From positions 62,001 through 126,000 of the forward strand of contig JAHBTW010000004.1 in assembly GCA_019638385.1 (NCBI GenBank): 64,000 nt of DNA, given 5' to 3'. The notes under the pieces are model-generated. The model worked only from the letters and a program-made list of their open reading frames with translations, made no database searches and was not told the DNA's origin. Shown in pieces: positions 7,542-14,493 of this stretch. The position numbers were made by a program, and so were the translations under genes. The stretch is from Saprospiraceae bacterium (lineage in GTDB: Bacteria > Bacteroidota > Bacteroidia > Chitinophagales > Saprospiraceae). Every line of letters begins with the position of its first letter. Positions within the stretch are counted from its first letter, which is position 1.

Positions 7542-8333
7542 TCACACACACCGCGTCGCCCCCCCCGTATCGCCGGCCACAATCGCCGGCAGGTACCGCG
7601 CATCGCCTATGGCCACCTGGGTCACGCCCTGCCGGATGGCACTGAAAGCATTGTCCAACTTAGGAATCATACCCGCTGAGACGGCGCCCTGCGCTTTCAG
7701 CGCTTCGTACTCCTGCGCGGAGAGTTCCGGTATTACCGAAAGCGCATCGTTTACATCGCGGAGCACGCCCCGTTTTTCAAAACAATAAATCAACCGCACG
7801 TCGTACAGCGCCGCCATCGCAACGGCCACTGCCGAGGCCATGGTATCGGCATTGGTATTGAGCAGTTGGCCCCCTCCGTCGTGGGTGAGCGGCGCTATGA
7901 CGGGCGTGATGCCCTGCGCCAACAGGCTGTGAAAGAAGTCTTTATCAATTTTTTCCAAAACGATATCGCCCACGAAACCGAAGTCCACGTCTTTCACCGG
8001 GCGTTTTACGGCTGTGATGCAGCCGGCATCGGCGCCGCACAAACCAACGGCCGGACAAGACCGGGCTTGCAGACCGGCCACTATATTTTTGTTAATCAAT
8101 CCGGCATACACCATTACGGCAATGTCGAGGGTAGCGGCATCGGTGATGCGGCGGCCCTGTACTATATGGACGGGAACGCCGAGTTGGGCGGCCAGCGCCG
8201 TGGCTTTTTTTCCGCCGCCGTGCAGGAGGATTTTAGGTCCCGCGATGCGGGCAAAGTCGTCGAGAAAACGCGCCAATGCGGGCGGATCGTCAATGGTATT
8301 TCCGCCGATTTTTACAAGAATTAATTCTTTCAT
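7542..8333 (-). CDS. argB: Acetylglutamate kinase (N-acyl-glutamate kinase)
   Basis: This enzyme phosphorylates N-acetylglutamate (N-succinylglutamate in some Bacteroidota), the second step of arginine synthesis. The 263-residue protein shows the amino-acid kinase fold from its first residues: LILVKIGGNTI (phosphate-binding Lys and Gly-Gly), KILLHGGGKKATALA, GRRITDAATLDIAVMVYAG, then NTNADTMASAVA (substrate Asn/Asp) and GAVSAGMIPKLDNAF (C-terminal Lys). The N-terminal helix and PII-binding features of arginine-inhibited kinases are absent. The start at 8333 is 16 bases from the stop of argF', so the two are clearly co-transcribed. The C terminus ends in GGATRCV, very near the final strand expected for the family. 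Confidence 0.95.
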   Translation of the reverse strand: MKELILVKIGGNTIDDPPALARFLDDFARIAGPKILLHGGGKKATALAAQLGVPVHIVQGRRITDAATLDIAVMVYAGLINKNIVAGLQARSCPAVGLCGADAGCITAVKRPVKDVDFGFVGDIVLEKIDKDFFHSLLAQGITPVIAPLTHDGGGQLLNTNADTMASAVAVAMAALYDVRLIYCFEKRGVLRDVNDALSVIPELSAQEYEALKAQGAVSAGMIPKLDNAFSAIRQGVTQVAIGDARYLPAIVAGDTGGATRCV

Positions 8334-8349
8334 TTTGAGGCTTGTGAAG

Positions 8350-9306
8350 TTATTTGGTAATAGCTTCCAACATCCGCTGCAATACTGCCTGAGCGGCGTA
8401 AGTACGATTGTCAGCTTGTTGCAAAATGAGCGATTGCGGCCCGTCTAACAGTTCGTCGCTCAGTTCCACATTGCGGCGCACGGGCAGGCAGTGCATGATT
8501 TTGGCGTCGGCGGTATGCGCTATTTTGGCGGCGTTGAGCAGCCATTCCGCTGCGCCGGCGTATGGTTGGCCATAGTCGCGGTACGACGACCAGTTTTTTA
8601 CATAAATAAAATCGGCGCCCTCCAACGCTTCGTGCTGATCGTGGAGTATTCGGGCGCCGGCGGTAAACTGCTCGGCCAGTTCCAGCCCCTCCGGGTGCGC
8701 GATCGTGAAATCCACATCGGCCCGGCACATCCACTCGGCGAAGGAATTGGGCACGGCCTGGGGCAGCGCTTTAATGTGCGGCGCCCAGGTGAGCACCACT
8801 TTGGGTCGGCGCGCGTGCGGCCAGTTTTCCCGGATGGTGATCAGATCAGCCAGACTTTGCAGGGGGTGCAGGGTGGCCGATTCCAAACTGACGACCGGTA
8901 TCTTGCAGTGCGCGATGAACTTTCGGAGCAGGTGCTCGCTGTAATCCTGTTCGCGGTTTTTGAGCAGCGGAAAAGCGCGCAGTCCGAGGATATCGCAGTA
9001 TTGCCCCATCGCGGCGGCGGCGTCTTTGATGTGCTCCACCGTTGTACCGTTCATCACCGCGCCGTCTTCGAGTTCGAGCGCCCAGCCGTCTTTGTCCACG
9101 TTCATCACCATTACTTGCATGCCCAGATTGAGCGCGGCTTTTTGTGTACTCAGGCGGGTGCGCAGACTGGGGTTCATAAAAATGAGGCCCAGCGTTTTGT
9201 TTTTGCCCAAGTGGTTGGCGTCATAAGGGTTCTGTTTCGCGGCGCGGGCGAGCGCAACGAGGGCGTCTAAGTTTTCTACGTCGTTTACGCTGGTAAAGTA
9301 TTGCAT
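8350..9306 (-). CDS. argF': N-acetyl/N-succinyl-L-ornithine carbamoyltransferase
   Basis: This is a 318-residue transcarbamylase that carbamoylates an acylated ornithine to the acyl-citrulline. Carbamoyl-phosphate motif FMNPSLRTRLS (residues 43-53), ESATLHPLQSLADL and HCLPVRRNVELSDE are all present. The aligned pattern matches Bacteroides ArgF' rather than ordinary OTCase. At the residue that sets acyl specificity (Pro90 in the Bacteroides fragilis succinyl enzyme, Glu92 in the Xanthomonas acetyl enzyme) this protein has Val90, in NGTTVEH. From the published mutational work as I recall it, a non-acidic residue favours N-succinyl-ornithine. The start MQYFTSVNDVENL (9306) fits the family. A GTG at 9366 would overlap the ATPase 3 stop as GTGA but adds 20 residues without family similarity. 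Confidence 0.93.
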   Translation of the reverse strand: MQYFTSVNDVENLDALVALARAAKQNPYDANHLGKNKTLGLIFMNPSLRTRLSTQKAALNLGMQVMVMNVDKDGWALELEDGAVMNGTTVEHIKDAAAAMGQYCDILGLRAFPLLKNREQDYSEHLLRKFIAHCKIPVVSLESATLHPLQSLADLITIRENWPHARRPKVVLTWAPHIKALPQAVPNSFAEWMCRADVDFTIAHPEGLELAEQFTAGARILHDQHEALEGADFIYVKNWSSYRDYGQPYAGAAEWLLNAAKIAHTADAKIMHCLPVRRNVELSDELLDGPQSLILQQADNRTYAAQAVLQRMLEAITK

Positions 9307-9362
9307 GGTGGTAGGTAGTTGTATGCTGTGGTTGTTAATGCCTTTCCGTTGGAGCACAATTT

Positions 9363-10805
9363 TCACGACGGCTCAAACAGCGTATCCATTGTCAATTCTG
9401 CGTCAACCAAGCCGAGGCTGTGCGGAGTAGGTTTTAGCCCGAAGGTGGTGATCATGGTCAGAAAAACTTGTTTTCGGGTATGGGTAGATTCTTTAAATGC
9501 GGCAATTTTATTTCGATAGTCCATAGCCGTTGCTTTGTCTATAGTGACTTCTGCGGTATAGAATTTAATCTCGCAAATATTGATCACATGGTCGTTTCGA
9601 TCAATTAGCAGATCGAACTGAATGCCCTCTTCTGCATCGGGTCCTTTTTTTAAAAAAGAAGAAGCCGTTGAAAAGACGCCTGAAATTCCGAGCCCTTTTT
9701 TGATTTGCGGGAGATGTTTGAGGCACAGGTTTTCAAAGGCATATCCTGCCCATGTGACATAGTGCTGGGTTTGGCTGAGTTGTTGCCAGGTACCCGCGCC
9801 CTGCTGCCGGTTGTTTTCCATAAATTGGAGATAAAAAAGAGAAAACTCATCGGTGAGGCGGTACAGGATGTCTTTTTTCTTTTTGCCGAAAGGCTGATAG
9901 GAAGAAATAAATCCGGAGTGCATTAATTCTTCGATAACTGTTGAGGTTCCGCCGCCTTCCGGCAGACGACTGATGCGTACAATTTCCGCACGGGGAAGAC
10001 CCCTCTGCCTGTCGGCCAATGCCCGAACGACCTTAACGTGCGCCTCCGAGTTCTCAAATAAGGAGGCGAATAGTTTAGGGAATTCGTCCCACAGTACCCC
10101 GTTTTCCGAAAAGCAAATGGCATCTATATTTTGGGCTGCGCTTTTGCCAGGTTCAATTTCGTTGAGATAATGCGGGATGCCGCCCATTGCCATATACAGA
10201 TGCAAGATTTGATAGCGGTCGAAATTCATGTTCCCGGCCTTGAGAAAAAGCTCCGTCTCTGCCAGATCAAAGGGCTTGAGGTAGATGCGTTTGGTGATGC
10301 GATTGTGTAGCCCGCCCTTGTGGTGTACTACATGTTTAATCATCCATGAGGCTGCCGAACCGCAAATGACTACAATGATTTCCTGATCGGTTGCCCAACT
10401 GTTCCAGAACCAACTCAGCCCTTTCAAAAAACCCGATTTGTGGGTGGCCAACCAGGGCAATTCATCCAAAAAGACAATTGTTTTACCCTGCTTCTGTTTG
10501 CTTTCTAAAAATTTAGACAACAGGTAAAAGGCCCCTAACCAGTCTTTCGGCTCGGAGATCGGGAAACTGCCTGCTGAGAATTTGGCAATCTGGAGCATGA
10601 AATTTCGCAACTGCTCCTTACGAGTGGCATGCTGAATGCCGGTAATATCGAAATCAATTTGATCTCCATAGACCGATTTTACCAGAAACGTCTTCCCAAC
10701 CCTCCGTCGGCCGATCACAGCAACCAACTCCGCTTTGCCCGAATTGAGTGCGTTGTTCAGGATTTTCTTTTCTTCTATCCTGCCGATCAGTGCGTTTCGA
10801 TTCAT
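9363..10805 (-). CDS. Archaeal-type ATPase with DUF234-like C terminus (ATPase 3)
   Basis: A 480-residue P-loop ATPase of the archaeal ATPase family. It opens with LIGRIEEKKILNNAL, then Walker A GRRRVGKT (residues 32-39), Walker B KTIVFLDELPW and a sensor strand IVVICGSAASWM. Middle sections include MGGIPHYLNEI and a winged helix (AEIVRISRLPEGGGTSTVIEELMHSGFI). The C-terminal part (EGIQFDLLIDR, INICEIKF) carries a D...E-x-K pattern like PD-(D/E)XK nucleases and DUF234. It differs in family from ATPases 1 and 2. It lies between argD (254 bases upstream) and argF', with a 54-bp imperfect repeat in front of it. Role unknown. Confidence 0.87.
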   Translation of the reverse strand: MNRNALIGRIEEKKILNNALNSGKAELVAVIGRRRVGKTFLVKSVYGDQIDFDITGIQHATRKEQLRNFMLQIAKFSAGSFPISEPKDWLGAFYLLSKFLESKQKQGKTIVFLDELPWLATHKSGFLKGLSWFWNSWATDQEIIVVICGSAASWMIKHVVHHKGGLHNRITKRIYLKPFDLAETELFLKAGNMNFDRYQILHLYMAMGGIPHYLNEIEPGKSAAQNIDAICFSENGVLWDEFPKLFASLFENSEAHVKVVRALADRQRGLPRAEIVRISRLPEGGGTSTVIEELMHSGFISSYQPFGKKKKDILYRLTDEFSLFYLQFMENNRQQGAGTWQQLSQTQHYVTWAGYAFENLCLKHLPQIKKGLGISGVFSTASSFLKKGPDAEEGIQFDLLIDRNDHVINICEIKFYTAEVTIDKATAMDYRNKIAAFKESTHTRKQVFLTMITTFGLKPTPHSLGLVDAELTMDTLFEPS

Positions 10806-10843
10806 GCCGGTAGTAGTTTTATCAAACGGTTAGATGGATATTC

Positions 10844-10940
10844 TTCGCGAAATGCGCACAATAATAGGCACATTCCGCGAGCAATCCAAACTGATCCTCC
10901 GCGAAATGTGGGTTCAAACAGGCACATTCCGCGAGCAATC
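10844..10940. repeat. 54-bp imperfect tandem repeat upstream of ATPase 3
   Basis: The segment CTTCGCGAAATG...GGCACATTCCGCGAGCAATC (10844-10886) is repeated as CTCCGCGAAATG...GGCACATTCCGCGAGCAATC (10897-10940). Twenty-one bases at the end of each copy are identical. Each unit contains CGCGAAATG facing CATTCCGCG, so every copy is itself a loose dyad. It begins 39 bases upstream of the ATPase 3 start codon, in the space after argD. Confidence 0.65.
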
Positions 10941-11059
10941 GGCGGAGATTCCCCCACCTACACTCCAAAAGCTTCGGTGGGATCCCCTATGCTCTCCCGA
11001 TTCGTTCCTCATCGGGATGTCGCTTCGCTCCGTCTGCCCTATGCCCCATGCTCTATGCT

Positions 11060-12190
11060 CTACACCGCCGCCAACACCAATTTAAACGCCTGCAAAAATA
11101 CATCGGCATCGGCGCGGCTCAGGTTGAGCGCGGGCAGGATGCGCAGGGTGTTTTTGTCGGAAGAAGCGCCGGTGAATATGCGGTGCTTGAACAGCAGTTT
11201 CCGGCGCGGCTCCGCACAGGAAATGTCCAAATCCACCCCGATCATCAATCCGCGGCCGCGCACTTCCCGCACATGCGGAAAACTGCGAATGGCGTCCATG
11301 AGGTAATCGCCCATTTCGGCGGCGTGTGCCGTCAGGTTCTCATTTTCAATGACTTCCAGCACCGCAATAGCCGCCGTGCAGGCCAGATAATTGCCGCCGA
11401 ACGTAGTACCCAATAGGCCGTGCCGCGCTTCGAATTGGGGCGCAATCAGCACCCCTGCCACCGGAAACCCGTTGCCCATGCCTTTGGCCACGGTGATGAG
11501 GTCGGGGCACACATCGGCGTATTGGTGGGCGAAGAAACGCCCGGAGCGCCCATAGCCCGACTGCACCTCGTCGAGGATCATCACGGCGCCGGTTTTGTCG
11601 CACCAATGCCGGATGAATTGCAAAAATGCCGGTTGGGCCACATGCACCCCGCCCACGCCCTGAATGCCTTCCACCATGACGGCGCAGACATCTTTATTCA
11701 AATGCCTCTCCAGCGCAGCGACATCGTTCAGCGGCAAAAAGAGGATGTTGTCGTTGGCATTCACCGGCGCTACAATTTTCGGATCGTCGGTAGCGGCTAC
11801 GGCCAGCGAGGTGCGCCCGTGAAAGGAGTTGGTGAAAGCGATGATCTTTTTCCGACCGTTGTGGAACGAGGCCAGCTTGAGGGCGTTTTCATTGGCTTCG
11901 GCCCCCGAATTGCAGAGGAACAGCGCATAATCGTCGTAGCCCGATAGCCGGCCCAGCAACGTGGCCAACTTGTCCTGCAAAGGAATTTTTATGGAGTTGG
12001 AGTAAAATGCAATGCGGTGCAATTGCTCTTCCAATGCGCGTACATAGTGCGGATGCCCATGCCCGATGGAAATGACCGCGTGGCCGCCGTACAGGTCTAA
12101 ATACCTGCGCCCGCCGGCGTCCCAAAGATAAGAGCCTTCGGCCCGCACCGGCTCAATGTCGAAAAGTGGATATACGTCGTATGGTTTCAT
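11060..12190 (-). CDS. argD: Acetylornithine/N-succinylornithine aminotransferase family protein
   Basis: This is a 376-residue class III PLP-dependent aminotransferase. It converts N-acyl-glutamate semialdehyde to N-acyl-ornithine. Motifs visible are YLDLYGGHAVISIGHGHP, CNSGAEANENALKLA (PLP phosphate cup), FHGRTSLAVAAT, MVEGIQGVGGVH, MILDEVQSGYGRSG (PLP-ring Asp) and TVAKGMGNGFPVAGVL with the Schiff-base lysine. GTTFGGNYLACTAA follows. The start MKPYDVYPLFDI at 12190 is preferred to 12241, since the extra 17 residues show no family similarity. It is the first gene of the arginine cluster on the minus strand, with a good promoter about 100 bases upstream. argC and argG, often nearby in this phylum, are not found. 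Confidence 0.95.
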   Translation of the reverse strand: MKPYDVYPLFDIEPVRAEGSYLWDAGGRRYLDLYGGHAVISIGHGHPHYVRALEEQLHRIAFYSNSIKIPLQDKLATLLGRLSGYDDYALFLCNSGAEANENALKLASFHNGRKKIIAFTNSFHGRTSLAVAATDDPKIVAPVNANDNILFLPLNDVAALERHLNKDVCAVMVEGIQGVGGVHVAQPAFLQFIRHWCDKTGAVMILDEVQSGYGRSGRFFAHQYADVCPDLITVAKGMGNGFPVAGVLIAPQFEARHGLLGTTFGGNYLACTAAIAVLEVIENENLTAHAAEMGDYLMDAIRSFPHVREVRGRGLMIGVDLDISCAEPRRKLLFKHRIFTGASSDKNTLRILPALNLSRADADVFLQAFKLVLAAV

Positions 12191-12286
12191 GTTCGGTTTT
12201 GCGATTCTCTGTTGTGACTCGTCGGTTGTGCCACTCATCAAAAGAAGTGTAACGGCGAATGCTACGAAAAGCGTACCGCCGGAATC

Positions 12287-12318
12287 AAAGTTATGGGATG
12301 TTATTGAATTGGGTCAAA
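12287..12318 (-). promoter_or_regulatory. Predicted promoter of the arginine cluster
   Basis: On the minus strand, TTTTTTTGA (TTG at 12318-12316) is followed after 21 bases by TAACTTTG (12294-12287), a good match to the Bacteroidota TTG / TAnnTTTG promoter. Transcription would start near 12280, leaving a leader of about 90 bases before argD. Confidence 0.6.
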
Positions 12319-12660
12319 AAAACCTTGGCGGTGATGAGGCCGGAACCGCCCGGGGCTGTTTTTAATGTTTTTGGTGGGGAGGCTGGTGGCCAGCGGGCAT
12401 GGTCGTCATATACATTGTTATATTTAGTATTTCCATTTCATAATTTATACCTCGCGCCGGGAGGTTTTGTGCATAGGACTTAGAAAAAGTTGGAGAGACA
12501 TAAGAGATTTGAGGTAGCAAACTTAAATCAACAAGTCCCTCCGAATAGTTGACATCAACGAAGCGGATGCAACCGCTGCAAAATACGAATTTTTGAATCA
12601 TCCAGAACCTATCGTTTAAAGAAGAATGCATTGTTTGCGGTTAAAATATCGAGGCTACAG
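12319..12660. other. Intergenic region right of the argD promoter
   Basis: About 340 bases with no gene I can support. An 89-codon open frame on the minus strand (12362-12631) has no recognisable domain, and its composition looks non-coding. The region borders the attC-like palindrome and may be old cassette or repeat debris. Confidence 0.45.
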
Positions 12661-12797
12661 TAACGGTTCTCAGCTATACGCAGGCAGGGATTTTAACCAC
12701 TGAACTTCCTACGAAGAACTGAACTTTAAATTTAGCGCTTTCCTGTCCTACGAAGCACGAAACCCCTGCTTGCGTATAGGTGATGTTAGCGGGTCGT
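12661..12797 (-). repeat. attC-like imperfect palindrome (integron-cassette-type recombination site?)
   Basis: The outer arms are CTATACGCAGGCAGGG (12674-12689) and CCCCTGCTTGCGTATAG (12763-12779), nearly perfect complements. On the minus strand the site begins with CCCGCTAACATCACCTATACG and ends with CGTATAGCTGAGAACCGTTA. It resembles palindromic elements I know from other Bacteroidota genomes that follow single accessory genes, with GCTAAC at one end as in attC sites. It lies 22 bases after the stop of the minus-strand HhH gene, the position an attC site has in a gene cassette. The centre carries two CCTACGAAG direct repeats. No integrase is in the window. Confidence 0.5.
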
Positions 12798-12818
12798 TGT
12801 TCTTCAGCCTTTCGTTCG

Positions 12819-13121
12819 TTATGTTGGCTTTTGTTCTTTAAAAGTCAATCCTTGTTCTTCAAGTGATTTTTTAAAAGTAGGAAGTGATGCTTTACCTATT
12901 CCGTGAATTTTCATTATCTCTTTCTCTGTATAGTTAGATAATTTTTGAATAGTGTCAATTCTGTGATGCAGCAATGCATTTCTTGCTGGATTACTCAATA
13001 GTGCTAAAAAACCTGATGCCGGTTCTTTCAGTTTTTCACAAGTTGGGCAAGTCGGACAATCACTACTTTTATAGAAGGTGTGTCCAAATTTACAGGTCTT
13101 TTTTATTTTCTCAGTAGCCAT
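12819..13121 (-). CDS. Small zinc-ribbon/helix-hairpin-helix protein (RpoA C-terminal-domain-like)
   Basis: This 100-residue protein begins MATEKIKKTCKFGHTFYKSS, followed by CPTCPTCEKL. The cysteines at about 10, 22, 25 and 28 with His14 suggest a small zinc-binding knuckle. The second half (ALLHHRIDTIQKLSNYTEKEIMKIHGIGKASLPTFKKSLEEQGL) is a helix-hairpin-helix like the C-terminal domain of RNA polymerase alpha, with GIGKAS as the hairpin. Such stand-alone proteins are common among accessory genes of Bacteroidota and probably bind nucleic acid. It follows an NTF2-like remnant by 14 bases and precedes the attC-like site, so it looks like a captured gene. Confidence 0.75.
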   Translation of the reverse strand: MATEKIKKTCKFGHTFYKSSDCPTCPTCEKLKEPASGFLALLSNPARNALLHHRIDTIQKLSNYTEKEIMKIHGIGKASLPTFKKSLEEQGLTFKEQKPT

Positions 13122-13135
13122 AGTTTCTTGTTTTA

Positions 13136-13311
13136 CTATTTAGTTGCTGGTGCTATCATTGTCTGAACGGCAAACCATTGGTCATTTCCCTTGATAAATA
13201 CAGTCGAAGATACTTCATAGTTACTAAACGTCTGTCCTTTCCATTCTCCCGAGCTAGTGCCTTTAGCCATTACAAGACAAGTATTTCCAAAGTTCTTAAC
13301 ATTCAATATTT
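13136..13311 (-). pseudogene. 3' remnant of an NTF2-like/SnoaL (DUF4440-type) gene cut by an IS1-type element
   Basis: The minus-strand frame ending at TAG 13138-13136 is open to the edge of the insertion element. It reads QILNVKNFGNTCLVMAKG, then SSGEWKGQTFSNYEVSSTVF and IKGNDQWFAVQTMIAPATK. The pattern of a strand, a GT-S-G-x-WKGQ-F turn and a final QW-V-Q-x-x-P strand is that of the C-terminal half of DUF4440/SnoaL-like NTF2-fold proteins. There is no start codon. The upstream coding part has been replaced by the transposase fragment that begins at about 13312. About 58 codons remain. Confidence 0.75.
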
Positions 13312-13840
13312 GGCAGTGTCAAGAAACGAGTGATAAGTTGTAGTTGTGGATGAAAAATTTCAGATATAATTCATGCATGACCTCGGACTTTGAAAATGAC
13401 AATGTACAACGAACAAACCTACAAATCCTTTGCCGCAAGGTGTTATTCCAGCGTTCCACATGGTTGGTCTGACCAGAGTCTTTGCCGACACTTTGATGCT
13501 GCGCATTTTGCAATACCTTCTCATAAATTGCGTAAAAGTCACTATAAATCATTGATTTACGATATTCCTCCGGAACCAGTTCCCATAATGTCTGACAGCG
13601 CTCCTCGTCACGGTTTCCCATCACCCAGGATACAACTTGTCGGGTTCGACGACACAGCGCTACCCAAATCCAACATTTGTTGGCCTTGCAAGACACGAAA
13701 CTCCAAAGCTCATCCAGTTCTAAAGTATCCCCTTCTTCATAGGGTACCAGTGTTTCTGTCACGTCGGGTAGCGACTCTGATTTTTTTTTATCCAGTTCAG
13801 TGCACTTTGATGAGATATGCCGAATATACGGGCCGGCCCA
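13312..13840 (-). mobile_element. Truncated IS1-type insertion element
   Basis: One end is clear: the sequence GGCAGTGTCAAG at 13312-13323 lies immediately after the transposase stop and matches the kind of terminal repeat seen on IS1 relatives. The other end is missing. Upstream of the transposase sequence RIFGISHQS (about 13837) the frame carries no InsA zinc-finger region, and the sequence passes into an AGCTCGCAGCT repeat (13865-13877). No terminal repeat or target duplication can be found there. The element interrupts an NTF2-like gene on its downstream side. Confidence 0.8.
13319..13837 (-). pseudogene. IS1-family transposase, 5'-truncated (InsB plus part of InsA)
   Basis: The recognisable protein is RIFGISHQSALNWIKKK, then SESLPDVTETLVPYEEGDTL and ELDELWSFVSCKANKCWIW. 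It ends with IYSDFYAIYEKVL and TNHVERWNNTLRQRICRFVR, then SEVMHELYLKFFIHNYNLS. The catalytic D-D-E of IS1 enzymes is visible as DELW, SDFY and ERWNNTLRQR. The A-run encoding KKK near 13780 is where IS1 elements make a programmed frameshift, but here one frame already covers both sides. The N-terminal zinc ribbon is absent, so the enzyme is not expected to be functional. Translation from a GTG at 13762 would give only a 147-residue InsB part. Confidence 0.82.
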
Positions 13841-13879
13841 CGGGCGCTTGACCCATGGGTGGGGTAGCTCGCAGCTAAC

Positions 13880-14221
13880 TCACCCCCTTGGAATGAACAA
13901 AAAATTGCTCCCCTCCTCCGCGATGACAAACACGCAATGAAACTGGCGCGGGTCTTTATATACTGCCCGGAAATTGGCCACCAGCTCGTTGGCTACAATT
14001 TGCCGGGCCACCAGTTCCTCCAGGGTAGAAGCATTGACGCTCCAGCCCGTCTCATCCGTCATGAGCAGCACGCCGATGGGCGCTTCCTGCTTGGCCGCAA
14101 TAAACACAGGATAGGATGAAACCTCTGCATCCAATATCGTGTCGGACGCCTGCCCCATGATGGGAAAGTAGGGCCTCAATTCAGTTTCTATGCGTAAAAA
14201 AGGATTGCCGTTGTCGTCCAT
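13880..14221 (-). CDS. Hypothetical protein
   Basis: A 113-residue protein beginning MDDNGNPFLRIETELRPYFP and ending EEGSNFLFIPRG. I do not recognise its family. It is acidic, without signal peptide or membrane segment, and has alternating hydrophobic strands (SYPVFIAAKQEAPIGVLLMT; FHCVFVIAEEGSNFLFI), which suggests a small alpha/beta domain. Codon use looks normal for the surroundings. It ends three bases from an AGCTCGCAGCT repeat, beyond which lies the IS1 fragment. The low-complexity tandem repeat at 14233-14380 separates it from the large adhesin gene upstream. Confidence 0.6.
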   Translation of the reverse strand: MDDNGNPFLRIETELRPYFPIMGQASDTILDAEVSSYPVFIAAKQEAPIGVLLMTDETGWSVNASTLEELVARQIVANELVANFRAVYKDPRQFHCVFVIAEEGSNFLFIPRG

Positions 14222-14232
14222 ATTGTTGTCGA

Positions 14233-14380
14233 TTCAAGTTTATGCTGTCTGTTTCAGGTTTCAAGTGTACGCTGTCTGTTTCGGGTTCCGGGTTCTGGTT
14301 TGGCGCTGTTGGTTTCGGGTTTCAAGTGTACGCTGTCTGTTTCGGGTTCCGGGTTCTGGTTTGGCGCTGTTGGTTTCGGG
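14233..14380. repeat. 61-bp tandem repeat (two full copies plus a partial one)
   Basis: The unit beginning TCAAGTGTACGCTGTCTG and containing GGGTTCCGGGTTCTGG occurs at 14261-14321 and 14322-14380, essentially identical. A shortened, diverged copy precedes it at 14233-14260. To the right, to about 14460, the sequence continues as TTGCC/CCTTTTG low-complexity filler. The region lies between the hypothetical gene and the adhesin gene and does not encode a protein I can support. Confidence 0.8.
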
Positions 14381-14493
14381 TTTCTGATTGCGGGTTGCCA
14401 ATTTCCCGCTTGCCCTTTGCCTTTTGCCCCTTACCAATTTGCCCCTTGCCTTTTGTTCGCAGCATTCGAGCGCAAAAATATTCATTTCTTGGC

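Noticed and set aside
9307..9366. Longer argF' starting with GTG 9366 and overlapping the ATPase stop
   Set aside because: The extra 20 residues have no match to the family start, while MQYFTSVNDV at 9306 does; kept only as an alternative.
12362..12631. 89-codon minus-strand open frame right of argD
   Set aside because: No recognisable domain, odd composition and location between a promoter and an attC-like element; I cannot support it as a gene.
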